From Caenorhabditis elegans (lineage: Eukaryota > Nematoda > Chromadorea > Rhabditida > Rhabditidae): 64,000 nucleotides of DNA. The stretch lies in NCBI RefSeq assembly GCF_000002985.6, contig NC_003280.10, positions 8,552,501 to 8,616,500 on the forward strand. Reading direction: 5' to 3'. The stretch's first letter is position 1; each line of letters begins with the position of its first letter. A program made the position numbers and the translations under genes. This document shows, piece after piece, positions 1 through 11,482 of this stretch. The notes beneath the pieces were generated by a model. That model was not told the DNA's origin. It saw nothing but the letters and a program-made list of their open reading frames with translations, and ran no database searches.

Positions 1-430
1 ACAATGCTTCCATTCTTGGTAATATTTTCTATTTACACAAATACAACTCATCTTCCAGATGTTCGCTAAATGATGACTTGACACTAAAAAATGGATGAAA
101 ACAGGATTAAAACTGATGACCTCATATAAGGATAAGACAGAGAAATATGTATAAGCAGGGTAATCAAATTGAAGGTATTTCTATGAAAGTTTTTGAAAAA
201 AATACAACTCTAACTCGCTGAAATGTGCAAAAAAAAAGAAAAAGAAGATAAGGGGTTAGTTACTCTGCTCACTGACGTTTTCTGTTTTTTCGGGACTTTT
301 CTGTCAACTCACTCAGTTTATCTAGAAGATGAACTTGACGTAATTCTTCGATGAACTTTTCTATTAATTTATTGTGAGGCTTTTTAAACTCAATCAAAAA
401 ATTTCATAAACAGTCTAGAAAATAGCTTAC

Positions 431-535
431 CCAATCCACCCGGACCATATCTTGTCATTGGAGAGCTTGGAGCACTTCGAGCCATTGCAGGGCTCAATGA
501 ACGAGATGTACGTGGCACGGACAAGGAGATCATTT
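431..535 (-). CDS. single internal exon of a minus-strand gene that leaves the window on the left (unidentified)
   Basis: Read on the minus strand, this block starts after a good acceptor (TTTTATTCCAG, ending at 536) and stops at a good donor (GTAAG, 430-426). It is richer in G+C than its surroundings. It is 105 nt long and open in two frames. One reads a Ser/Arg/Pro-rich peptide beginning MISLSVPRTSRSLSP; the other reads NDLLVRATYISFIEPCNG. The sequence alone does not decide between them, and neither reminds me of a family. The rest of the gene must lie left of base 1, because 1-429 looks like intron. No upstream exon was recognised to the right, so it may be a first coding exon or an isoform exon. 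Existence as an exon is moderately supported; identity is unknown. Confidence 0.4.
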
Positions 536-1211
536 CTGGAATAAAATTCAAGTTTAAAAGAAAACAAAAGTTTGTTTTTATTTTCTGAAAAATCAGAGAA
601 AAGCAAAAGTTAATCGAAAGTGAGCATCTGAAGATATAAAAGGAGGTCTTCTGATGTGAGGTGGTGGAGAGGGATATCTGATTTCAACGCTTTCCTTTTT
701 TTTCTTGGTAGGAAAGATTTTTCTACGCAGAGAGTTTAATTTAGATCATGTCACATGGTTATTTTGATTTTGTCTATACATCAAATCTTCAAAGCCAAGC
801 TGGATAAAATACATAATACTTTATTATTCTTGGAGACTTAAGTACCACATTCAGAATGAACAACCTATTTCAACATAGTGACGTCAGAGAAAGGAAGTAA
901 ATTTGTTTCGATATTTCGGGAGCTATGCTTGAATCACCTGCACTACTTGGCATTTTCTGGCAAAACTTGGAAGCAACCAAGTTCAAACTCAATATGAACT
1001 TTTTTCGGGGTTTTTCTTGTTTCCTTAATTTATTTAACATTCTATTAACTCCAAATAATTTTTGAAGAAAGTTGGGAAAGGAAATAAATATTCCTCCGAC
1101 AGTTTTGCTCATTAATTTTTTTAAATAACAATAGTCAAGAAAAGATTTTTCGCTGAAAAAGTTGGAACAACTAAAAATAAGTATCTTAAAGCACGCAGAA
1201 AAAAAATAAAT

Positions 1212-1242
1212 AAATCGGTGCTCCATTCTGGAGCACCGATTT
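1212..1242. repeat. perfect 14-bp stem, 3-nt loop hairpin
   Basis: AAATCGGTGCTCCA (1212-1225) is followed by TTC and then by its exact reverse complement (1229-1242). It sits directly after an A-rich tract. It could be a transcribed hairpin, the core of a decayed inverted-repeat element, or a cruciform site. Nothing around it shows coding potential. Confidence 0.9.
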
Positions 1243-2908
1243 GGATGGGTGGACATAGTAGTGCAAATGATTTATGGAGAAACTAGAAAACCACAATGGA
1301 AACACGAATAAAATCGTTGGTTCATGTGTAAACACAGAAAAAATGAAAAGAGATTTTGAAAGTTTTTGTGGACAACAAGACATCGCGCTGAAATTTCTAT
1401 TTTATTTCCATTTTTCAGTGTAGACCACCGAATTGTTATAGGATTAGACCAATGCTAGTTCCTTACATGATTGTTCATGTCTGCAAAAATTTCAGACCAA
1501 ATCAATCTTTTAAGGAATTGTGAAGCTACCAGAAACAAATATATAATGGACGAAATAGATAAATTTGTTTCCGGAAATCTTCTCGGTATAACGTTTTAAA
1601 AATTCTGGGAATATATTAAATTAGAGATCTCAAGTAAGATGAGAGTTATTAGAAATTTTATTCTAAAACGACAAAGAGATTATACCGGTTAATATGAATA
1701 TTCTGTTAAAGAATATCAAGAAATCAAAGACTGGCTAGAAATTGGATAGTGAACTTTCGAAGAAAATGTGGGAAAACTACCTTTTTATTTTCAAAAAGTT
1801 AGAAAAACACAGACTGGCGGCAAGAAAAAAGAAAAAATACTAGTGATTTCCGTTTTGTTTTTGTTTAAGAGGCCCCACCCCCATCAGACTTATGACGGAT
1901 TTAAGCTCAGAATTATTGTGTGTTCTAAGATGATAAACTGGGATGGAAGTGAATGTATAGAAATATCTAGAGGAAATAAAGGAAATGTATCATGTTTCGA
2001 AGCATCTTGGTATAATTGTTCCAAAAGTTTCTCGACTTGTGAAATCAAAAAATCATTTCCATTTTTAAATTTTTATTGAATCGTTTCAAACTGCATACAT
2101 TTAAAAAACTCATTATTCTTTGAAATTGTCTTGGGCTCCAGCCAATCACTGAAAAATAATTTAAAAAGTAAGAGAAAATATCCATAAAAATAGTATTTTT
2201 GACATTATGTGCCTTTAAGTATACCCAGCACATTTTTATCACCTGTTTTTTACTCGATATCATCATAGAATTCACTGAAAACAGATGTAAATTGTTTCAG
2301 ATGCAAGTGAAGTTATTTCTGGATATGGATCTACTGGAAACGAATAATCGAAGTTCCTATTTCAGATTCGAGAATGTTTCTTATTTTTTATTCTAAAAAT
2401 GATTTATTTGTGATTCGGTTGAAAGTCAATTGACAGGTGAATTTCAAATAATTCTAGAATTGCTAAATAAATTTGTCTTGAATTTTTACCCGAATAATTT
2501 CGGTTCGAGATATTGGTTACTACAAGTAAGTGAACCAAAAAATTTTGTGGGTGGAAAGCTTATGAATGATAATGGAAAGCCTGAAGTTTCTGACACGAAG
2601 CTGACAATGAATGTACCCAAGTAGAAGTGAAATTTGAAATTGTTTATGAGAGTAGTGTTATTAATCAGTGCATTAAATATCTTGTCATTCTTGATAATTT
2701 CTGACATCAGAATATGATTAGAAATCACACTTTTAAAATGTGAAACTCTAAAATGAGAGTTTTGAAAATCGGGATTGGAAGTATTTAAATTTAAAAAAAC
2801 TTTCTGATCATTATATTCTTAGAGCCTAAATGTTTATGAATCATTTTCGATCAGCTCACTTTTGAGTCTTAAAAATCCAATACGGGATAGTATCATGGTA
2901 CTACCACA

Positions 2909-2998
2909 TGCCTACCTCATGTCTGTGTGCCTACTTTAATTGTATCTACGAGCCTGTCCGCCTACTTGCTTAAGCGTCTGCCTACGGACCTACATTAG
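2909..2998. repeat. degenerate TGCCTAC tandem repeat
   Basis: At least four spaced copies of GCCTAC plus decayed ones (TATCTAC, GACCTAC) occur in about 90 bases. Similar TGCCTAC-type fragments occur near 36390-36425 and 46494-46508. I know this type as a common low-copy degenerate repeat of Caenorhabditis; no function is implied. Confidence 0.65.
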
Positions 2999-5900
2999 CC
3001 TTCTTTTTTATTCTTGATACAAATAATTTGACTATTATCATTCTTGATTAATAATCTGGATCACAGTGAAGAAATAGAAAAGTAACATTAAATTTAGTAA
3101 AATATGAACAGAGTATATTGATAAAAAATTGATTGTTATGACAAGTCACACCTCTTGTTTTTTTATGACTCATGGACCACACAAATTAATTGGACAACCA
3201 ATGACAGAATAAAAAGGGAATAGGACGGAGATGAAACGTAAAAAAACAGCGACGTCTTTCGATATGTATGAATTTTGTGGTAAACATAGATGACAATGGA
3301 TAAAAGAGGAGGGTATAAGTGGAGCATCTTAAGAGGACCCATGACCCCCAATAATTTGTCATTTTGCTGACCTATTAGGTCATTTCAACATCAAATTGAA
3401 AATTTGAAGATGGTTGAGAGAATTTAATAGAAGACTGAAAAGTGCAATATTTCATCGAGCTTTAAAGCGAAAATGTCGAAGTTAAAGGATAAGCAAAATT
3501 CAAGAAATTGGCTTGTGACTTCTCTAAAGACTTATTATATTAATAGAAAAATACGGTATGCAATTTATGTGTTTAAAAAAAACCAACAAAAAGTGATAAA
3601 AAAGGATAAGCTTTGTTACTTTATTTTTGATACAAAATATCTTTATAACTTTACTCATTTTTTCGATGTACATACCTTTCCTCGGTCGTGAATTCCTTGG
3701 ATACTTGACGGATTGGGCCTTTTGTTTCAACATTATTATAATTATGGGAGATATCACTGAAAATTGAAAAATTAAATCGTGTGAGAATTCTTCAAATAAA
3801 CTAAAAAATTTTGAGAAAAATGTCAAGTTTAAATAGCATTCCAGAAGGACTCTGACCTCTGTTTTGATTTTTGGATGACGTTTTTAACAAAAATGAATAT
3901 TTCATGAAAACCAAGTTTTGACTGAAATCTGAAATATTCTAGGAAAATAGTGTTTTTATTGCGGAGTTTGTTCAACATTTTGGTCATGCAAACCTAAAAA
4001 CCTTAAAAAATCGCGTGTCTTCAGAATAAGTTAAGTGAACTTCTCTACTTTTTTGCCAAAAAAACGTCAGTCGATATCTAATGAGGAAAGATAGAACTTA
4101 AGGGGTAAGTGAGAGACGAAGAAGAGTGTGCATATTTGATGAAAATGCGATATTTTTCAGGATTTTTTTGTATAAAAATAGAATATAGAACAGTTATTTC
4201 AAAAATTTTATTTGAAAAGTAGAATTGTGGCATTCTCTGAAATCATACTCAATTATATTTAAAACTTCTAAATGGGATTAAGATAAAACTGAAAACACAT
4301 TTACTTTTAAATAAAGAAAAGGGTAAATTGAAAAGGACAGAGTATTAAAGGGATTTGTGAGAATATTCAACAAAAAATAAATACACTGGCGTCGTGGAAC
4401 AATGAGGAAATGAATAGATGTATGAAGGACTCCATAGAGATTAGTCTAGACTTTATACTACTGATACTATACGTCAAGGAATATGTTTAGAACAGGTTAC
4501 ATCAGGTATATCAAATCATACATGCAAGACGGTTCTTGAAATTTTTAATGATGGTCGATGCAATGAATTCGATGCAAATTATCGGTAAACCCAACATTTT
4601 AACGAGACCTTTCCTGGAAATTGTATCTACGGGAAGAAAAGTGTTCTTGATATCTATGTATGTATATATTCCAGAAAATGAATCGGCGGGGAACGTTAAT
4701 CCTCCGCGGACGCAAATTCTAAGAAAAATATCACCCACATTGTCGAATCTTTTTTACACATTGCATTGTACTTTCTTGGACTTAATCTATTTTTATTCCG
4801 TTGCTTGTTTTTATGACACAAAACGCACAACACGTATGGCAAACTGTCTGAAGTGATCGTTTTCTTGACCGGTCTTTGATCGCTAACAAAAATTACTTGC
4901 GTAAAATTACATTGTCAGATGTGTCGAGCATTACGAATTTGGAAACTAACATCGAGCATACTGGAAAACAAAAAACATGGTCTGTACAAGAAAAGCTCTA
5001 TGGAAATGTGTATAGTCAAACTATTGGCAAAAACATCAAGATACTAATAAGCTATGTGAATTACAATTAGAAGAAAACATGAATTAATTCAAAATAATAG
5101 AGAATAACAAAATTAATATGATGTGAACATTAAAAAATCTGTCATGCGGAGAAACTAAATTTTTGCAAATTTTCGGCAAGTTCCGTTAGACCGGAAGTGA
5201 AATGGATGAATACAGGAAATGATACACGTGTTGAACTCTTCAACTTTTATAAAACATCCGGTTTACAGGTCAAAGAATCTTTACCTACTTTTAACAGGTA
5301 TGTTTTAAGCCTACACTTATTTAATTTATTAGCTTTCTCAAGTACCAAATTAATTTGAATTTTTTAAACAATATTTGGTTTAAGACATTTTCGATTGAAC
5401 AAATATTGTGAATTTATCATATGTATGCAAAAATCTAAATCTCTAGAAAACACGGGAAAATTAACCGGATTGAACGTTTCTTTAACAAAGCTAATAATTT
5501 ATGTGTTATTGTTTTCAAATACAAAAAAACAACTCATTTAAAAACTAGGTGATGAATAAGAAACCAAAAGAAATTTATATTTTTTCAAGTAGTATTCGAT
5601 TTCTCGCGTCTGGTGTCCACCTCAAAAAAAGCAGATTCGTGTTCAATTTGAAACAAAAAGAAGAAAATCATTCAAGCGAAAATTCAAAATTGAAAACATA
5701 AAAAGAGAAACATATATCTAAAACCATGTCAAAGAAAGCTTTTACATGTCATTTTTTAAAACTACTAACGACTAAAAAATTGAAAAGTGACGACACGGCG
5801 ATAGTGGTTGTTATTCTATTTTTGACGGGTGGAAGACGAAACGAACGAGGACAATTTTGTTGAAGAGAAAAAGGAACGGGCGGTCCGTCGGGAAATGAGT

Positions 5901-7307
5901 GAATATGAGACGGCTCAGCCACGCCCATTTTCTCTTTATTTATTCTTTGATCCGTCATATTCTTTTTTCAGATATTTTGAGCGGCGATTCTGAAATTTGC
6001 AAATTATATTCAATGCCTGATATGCTTGTTTTAAATTTCTGATGCGAATCAACAATGCAAACTCAATTTGAACTATTACACGGTCTTAACTAAGTTTTTG
6101 TTCATACAAACGAGGTTTCAGTTACAGAAGTTAAGAAATTCAGCACGATACTTGTAGAAAGTTTTTTAGTGCACCATTGGCAGATTTCTACAGCTCGGTT
6201 TGGAAAAGCTGGTAACGTGCCCTTGAAAGCTGTCAAATCAAAAATGAAAACAGCGTCAATTTCAAAAACATTGAACCTTATTCTTGAACTAATTTATAAA
6301 CTAAAATAGACAATACAACAAGTATGCTGATAATTGGTAAACACGTGTCTAGACTTTAAAATCCCATTAGAAAGGTCGAGTTGTTACCAAGAAGCTTTTA
6401 AAGTTTTCCACGCCTCTTGTTTTTGTTAAAATTAAGTTTTGAAGTCAAGCAGAGAAAGGTATAAGTACGCAAAAAAACAATATGACCGTTCCAGTAAGTG
6501 AAGATATTTTTATAAAAGTGAGCCAAAATAACCTAACAAGATACATCGATATGTTTCTTTTCAGACTGAAAGTTGAAAGAACGAATGGAAATTCTAGGCA
6601 CTATTTTGATGAAGCTTGAAAAACGTATAAATCACAGGTGTCTCTTGTCAAAAACGGTTGCTTTACGAGTCATTAAACATTTCCAGGATTGCGTTTATAG
6701 GAAAGCGTTTAGAACTGAAAAACTTAAAAACTCTAGGAATTATTCTTTAGTAACATATTTCCTAGTCAATCGAAAAACAAAAGAAGCATCTGACTAAGAT
6801 TCTGGTCAGATATCTCCCAGTACCGGAAATGAAATCGCTTCTTTTCTCTTCAACTATTCCTAGATTCAGAATCAAATGAAAGTGAATCGAAAAGCAACTC
6901 TCCGTGCAACTTCATTTATAAATCAAATTTAGTCAATTGTTGTGCGTGTATAAGAGAGAGTGTGTGAGATGATGGAACAGAAACAAATTACCTACGGATG
7001 ATGATGGAACAAGAAGGCAAAAGAAAAAACGAGTGAATTCATGGAGGTGGATTGATAGTTTTTAAATAAAATGGAAACCAAAATTTTCTGATAATTTATT
7101 TGAAATTAAATTCTCAGTTATGTTTTGAAAAAAAGCAAAAAAAAAAGTTAATGAAAACAAGAAAAATAACACGAGCACTTGATGATGGGTTATACTTGAA
7201 TTCTGGAATGGAATGTCAAGCAGCACCATTCATACAGTGAAAGTTTTGCGGGGTGGAACGGGGGAATCAGGATTCATGAGCAGTTGGCAGGGGGTTCCTT
7301 TGACGAT

Positions 7308-8455
7308 TTATTCCTTGGTGCTGACCTTCCATCCGAGGATAGCCTCTTCTCCGATAGCAGAGACAACTTGGACCAAAACGGATCCCTCGTCCTTCTCATA
7401 AGCATCACGGATCTGTTGTCCGAGCTCAGTATCGGGAAGCTTGAGGTCATCCTTTTGCTCGCAGGACTCTGGGTCCATGAGGGAGCAATATCCGTCATCG
7501 ATGGCCATCAACTGAAAGAACAAGCATATTGAAAATTGAATAAAAATTTAGTGATAGTTTAGCAATATGAAATTTTGGAAAACCTACCAAGTACTCACGA
7601 CGCTTGACGACTGGAACATCCATGTTGTGGGTGGATGGACAGATATCTTCAAGCTTCTTGCTGGTGAAGATGTCGATGGCGACCATGTGGACCTTAGCGT
7701 GACCGTGCTTTCCGGTCTTGGAGGTCGACATTTCGACGATCTACAACTTTCAGATAACTTTTATGGTTACGCAAAGTTGATTTGTCCACATTCTAGAAGC
7801 ATGGTGCTACGATTGTATGTATACTTTTTTTTTATTCCTCAAATATTTTTTGCAATTTTAAAATGTTAATATTTAAATTAGAACTAAAATTCAAATTAAC
7901 TGTCTTAGAATTTCCTTCCGGTAAAAGCATGGCGGGGTGTCTCTGATCCGCCTCTTCACTCGCCTCTGAGAATATAAATATCTGGCCTATCTAATGTTTA
8001 GACTAACAGTTTTTAGGATTAAATCATATCATCTTATCTGGGTATTTTGTGAGCTAAATAATTTCAGGAGTTTTTTGTTTTGGAATTAATTATCAATTTG
8101 GTAAGCTTTCAGTTTTTGTAAAAAACTATGAGTGAATAGTTTATATAACTATATATATAGTTCTTTCATATTTATTGGGTTTTTGTTTGAGAAAAAGTGC
8201 TCAGCAGTTTTAAAAAGTTGGCATCACCAAGTTTCAGCCGAAACTTATCCAAGTCATTCATCGCACTTTTTCACAAAACATCTTCTAAGTTTATTTAATT
8301 TTTCAACATTTTAAAACAAAGCGAACCTTGCATGGGCGTCCCTTGATCATGACATGCTCGTTCTTACGGAGAGCAGAGCACTGCTTTGGGAATGTGGCAG
8401 CAGCTCCAGAGTCTCCGGTGTGGAAGTGCTCGTCGTCGTGATGATCGTCAGACAT
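7308..8455 (-). CDS. iff-2: translation factor eIF5A
   Basis: Exons 8455-8327, 7740-7588 and 7511-7308 give 161 aa, the usual eIF5A length. Residues 1-20 are an acidic/His-rich head. The hypusine loop reads [12 protein letters not shown], with the lysine to be hypusinated at about residue 54. The C-terminal OB-fold part follows, including [18 protein letters not shown] and ending KVSTKE. eIF5A helps ribosomes through difficult peptide bonds and in termination, and needs deoxyhypusine synthase and hydroxylase. The start is the first ATG after a strong acceptor (TTGTAG, ending 8465). Codon use is strongly biased, as expected for an abundant protein. C. elegans has two eIF5A genes; the acidic N-terminus and the neighbours point to iff-2. 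Confidence 0.95.
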
Positions 8456-9060
8456 ATTGGTACCCTACAACGCACAAGTTAATTTTTTAAATGATAACAA
8501 TATTTAAGAATAAATAAAAACCAGAAAAAATATAGTAAAGCGTCAAATACATAGTCCTTAAGAAATGGGGACCTAGATCCAATTTGATAAATCTACTAGT
8601 TTTTACAGCCATTTCAAAAAAGTCAGCAAATTGAATGTATCTAAATTGATTTAAACCATAATAACCTAAAAATGATGACAAATAGAAAAAACATCATCAA
8701 TCAATAATTTATCATATCAACTTAGCATATTGTAGGTAGATACTATATCTAAGACAAAAACCAAGCATTCCCTAATACTTACACAGTTTTGTCTTGAAAA
8801 TCACAAGAAAACAGTCTGAAACTTTTCAAAAAAAGACTTTCAAAAGTTGCCTAAACAGTTGCGAAGGTCTTACGTAAATACGGTTGAACTCGGTATCCCA
8901 TCACTGTGTGTGGGTCGCTACGCAGGCAATAACCAACCGCGTGGCCGTCGACGGAGCGTGTATGCACCGGTCTTGCAGGGTTGAGACGGTGGTGTAATGG
9001 TGGAGACACTGACAAACATACAATTTTGCAGTTTTGGAGAAAACGGAACATATCGAGACA
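8456..9060 (-). promoter_or_regulatory. iff-2 leader, probable 5'UTR intron and promoter
   Basis: A strong donor (GTAAGT, 8782-8777 on the minus strand) pairs with the acceptor at 8466-8465, suggesting a 5'UTR intron of about 320 nt. Upstream, 8855-9010 is clearly richer in G+C than the flanks and contains the CGTCTC-type motif often seen before ubiquitously expressed worm genes. The same acceptor could instead serve trans-splicing. Inference from sequence only. Confidence 0.5.
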
Positions 9061-9927
9061 GAGGAGCGGGAAAATGGAGACAAATAAGAGTTAAGTTGTA
9101 GGTTATTGTAGTAGATAAGATAAGAGTTGTAGTAAGTGAGTATACTAAAAAACGGGCATGAAAACAATTTAGATAAGTTTTATTAATTTTAAACATTGAA
9201 TTAAAATTACATTCATGAGCTGGTTAGTAAATATATTTATTATATATGGTTTACTATATGTACAGTTTACCAATTTGTTCCAGACCTACTAATCTATTGA
9301 CAACTAGTGTGTCTATTCAATTTGGTAATTATTCAATTTTTCCCTACTTAAAAGTTGAACAAATTTGTTTTTGAATTTATTATAATGTATTAATAATAAA
9401 AGCAGAAACAAGTAAGATACAAGTTATTAGACAAGTTATTAGAAGTTATTACACTACAAAAACTATCATAAAATACATTCGTGTAGTTTGAGGGGAAAGG
9501 AAGTATATCAAAACATGGTAAGTTAGTTATGGATTGAACCCCCCGACAACCTAAATATTCATGACTTTTACACAACTGTTTTTGTTGCCTCAGCTCCTGC
9601 TTAAGTTTTAAAAAAACTTGGATTGAACTGATTATGAGCATTGTAGTCACCAACGAAGATCTCATTAGATGTTGCAGTCTCTACTGAAGCTGCTGAAAAA
9701 TTTAGATTTATTTAGTTTTAGGATATTTTAGGACATATTTTAGGAAATTGACAAAAACATATTTTCTACGAGCTTTATACTTCAATTGCGTTTTTTTTTT
9801 TGGAAAATTTGGCAATTTACCAAAAATTTGAAAAATATTAAATTATCCTATTTAAATTTTCACGTTTTGCTCAACCGCTTCTGGTTCGTTTTTTAAAAAT
9901 TTATTTCTGTACTTACGATTTCTAAAA
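9061..9927. other. intergenic, nothing recognised
   Basis: Very AT-rich spacer between the divergent iff-2 and the unknown gene starting at 9928. Open frames are low-complexity. The segment just before 9928 is presumably the promoter of the plus-strand gene; no clear motif was seen. Confidence 0.6.
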
Positions 9928-11218
9928 ATGCCAACTTGTATGAAGACTAATTCACAAAAAGTGATTTTTACAAAAAATGGAGCTGTGGCAACTCGAAAAA
10001 TTGAAGATCCTACTTCTTTCACTGTGAGTTAGACGGATTTTGAAACGTTTATTTTGCAAACTGAAAATTCAAAAATCAAATGGATTCTTGTTCAGATGTC
10101 GTATAATTGTGTGAACAATTATCTTGCTGATGCATCTTGTGATCCTCAAAGAATGACTGTAACATGTTGCCAATCGGAAAATGGAAGGAATTTTGTTTCA
10201 TTTGCAATCAGTGAAGTTTCTCGTCGAACTGCTACAGAATTAGTCGATTCAAAATATTTTGAAGCTGCGTTCAATTCGGCTGATAATCGGAAATCGCTTC
10301 GTAATGCTTGTGAAAAAGCAAAACGATTTTATATGGAGGTACTTCGATCTTTTCAAGATTCAAAGAACAAAGATCAAAGAAAACAATTTTGTAATAATTA
10401 TCGTATGTCTAATAATTAAAATTGGCAAAAAAGGTCATCTAGATTATACCTGCACGGTGTAGTCAGTTTGGAATTTTATGTGAGTACAGTAAATAGGTTC
10501 GGTGCGAGATATCTTACATGTGTACATACTCATATAGTTCCCCAGCTGATAGACCAGAAATTGCGAGAACTTTATATCTTAAAGATGTGCCATGCTTTTC
10601 TATTGGTGGCTCATAATAAAGTCGCTCCTTTCTAAAATAAAATACCCGTGCCTCCTGGAAGTCAATTCTTCTGAATACTTAAGCAACGTGCTACTTTGAT
10701 GTGAATATCTTTTGTAAAAAATAATATTGAGAATGAATAATAGTCTACAGATTAGCTTCCAATTCATGCACGTATCTCTAAATTCTAATTTCCAGCACAT
10801 TCTCTACCACAATCCATTTCCCCCGAAACAACGTTTCTCGTGTGTTATTGAAAAATCAAAGAAGACAAAGAAAGAGGTATCAAATAAAAGATCTGATGAA
10901 TTCTTGGTCAGAACCAGAAGAACTACATCAAGTATATCAGTATTGGAAGGTACAATGTCTTTGACTTCAATGTCTTCACATAGTCAACTCTCGACGACAA
11001 CGCCATCGACTCCGATTAACTTGAAACAGGTGGGTCACTGTAGTATCAAATGAAGTTCCTATATTTGAATTCAGGCAAGCCCTCATCCTAGTCACGTTCC
11101 GAACGATTCTCAAATGGTTATTCAAAAAGCTCCAACTCCAGCTCCAGCAAAAACACCAAAGAAAGGAGCATCAGATGAGCAACGACTTATGAACACATTT
11201 AACACTTCTGAATACTAG
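9928..11218 (+). CDS. unrecognised nematode protein with Ser/Thr/Pro-rich tail
   Basis: Firm parts: exon 9928-10023 (start MPTCMKTNSQKVIFTK), an exon from 10096 (MSYNCVNNYLADASCD) to about 10338 or 10402, an exon 10795-11029 (HILYHNPFPPKQRFSC) and a last exon 11075-11218 ending MNTFNTSEY. The middle is uncertain. A phase-compatible 41-nt exon at 10546-10586 would join donor 10402 to acceptor 10795; alternatively donor 10338 joins 10795 directly. The N-terminal half is Cys-containing and looks like a compact domain of about 110 residues ending in a helical CEKAKRFYMEVLRSF segment. The C-terminal half is basic and then rich in Ser/Thr/Pro, so probably disordered. No signal peptide or membrane segment is visible. 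AATAAA lies at 11240-11245. I do not recognise the family and propose no function. Confidence 0.65.
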
Positions 11219-11482
11219 GACCATTTTTATTAGAAGAAAAATAAATTATGAAGAGATGGAATGAATGACATTGCACAAGCAGACTAATCACAGAGTTAAC
11301 AGGGGGAAATGGTATAAAAATCTTTGGAAATTTGATAGAAAAGTTTATTAGATGCACTAAAAATTTCTAGCAATGCAGATTTGATCCCAAGTTGTTGAAA
11401 ATAAATTACACTATGAGTATCCCGTACAGTTCGAAAAGAAAATAGAAAATGACTAATGTTTGGAAAAAAAATATTCTAGAAG

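Larger units (their letters stand above)
536..7307. other. 6.8 kb spacer without a supportable gene
   Basis: AT-rich DNA with no reading frame having both protein-like composition and splice signals; the short open frames here are full of Phe/Lys/Ile runs and look like noise. It lies upstream of the left-hand minus-strand gene and downstream of iff-2. Landmarks: a perfect hairpin at 1212-1242, degenerate TGCCTAC repeats around 2909-2998, and a G+C-richer island at about 5790-5930 that includes the KLF/Sp1-type motif GCCACGCCC. The TTTATT near 7095-7100 is the reverse complement of a poly(A) signal, suitable for iff-2. Much of this stretch may be distal promoter or first-intron DNA of the left gene. 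Confidence 0.6.

Noticed and set aside
8143-8162. AACTATATATATAGTT palindrome in the first iff-2 intron
   Set aside because: A short AT alternation of this kind is expected by chance in AT-rich introns.
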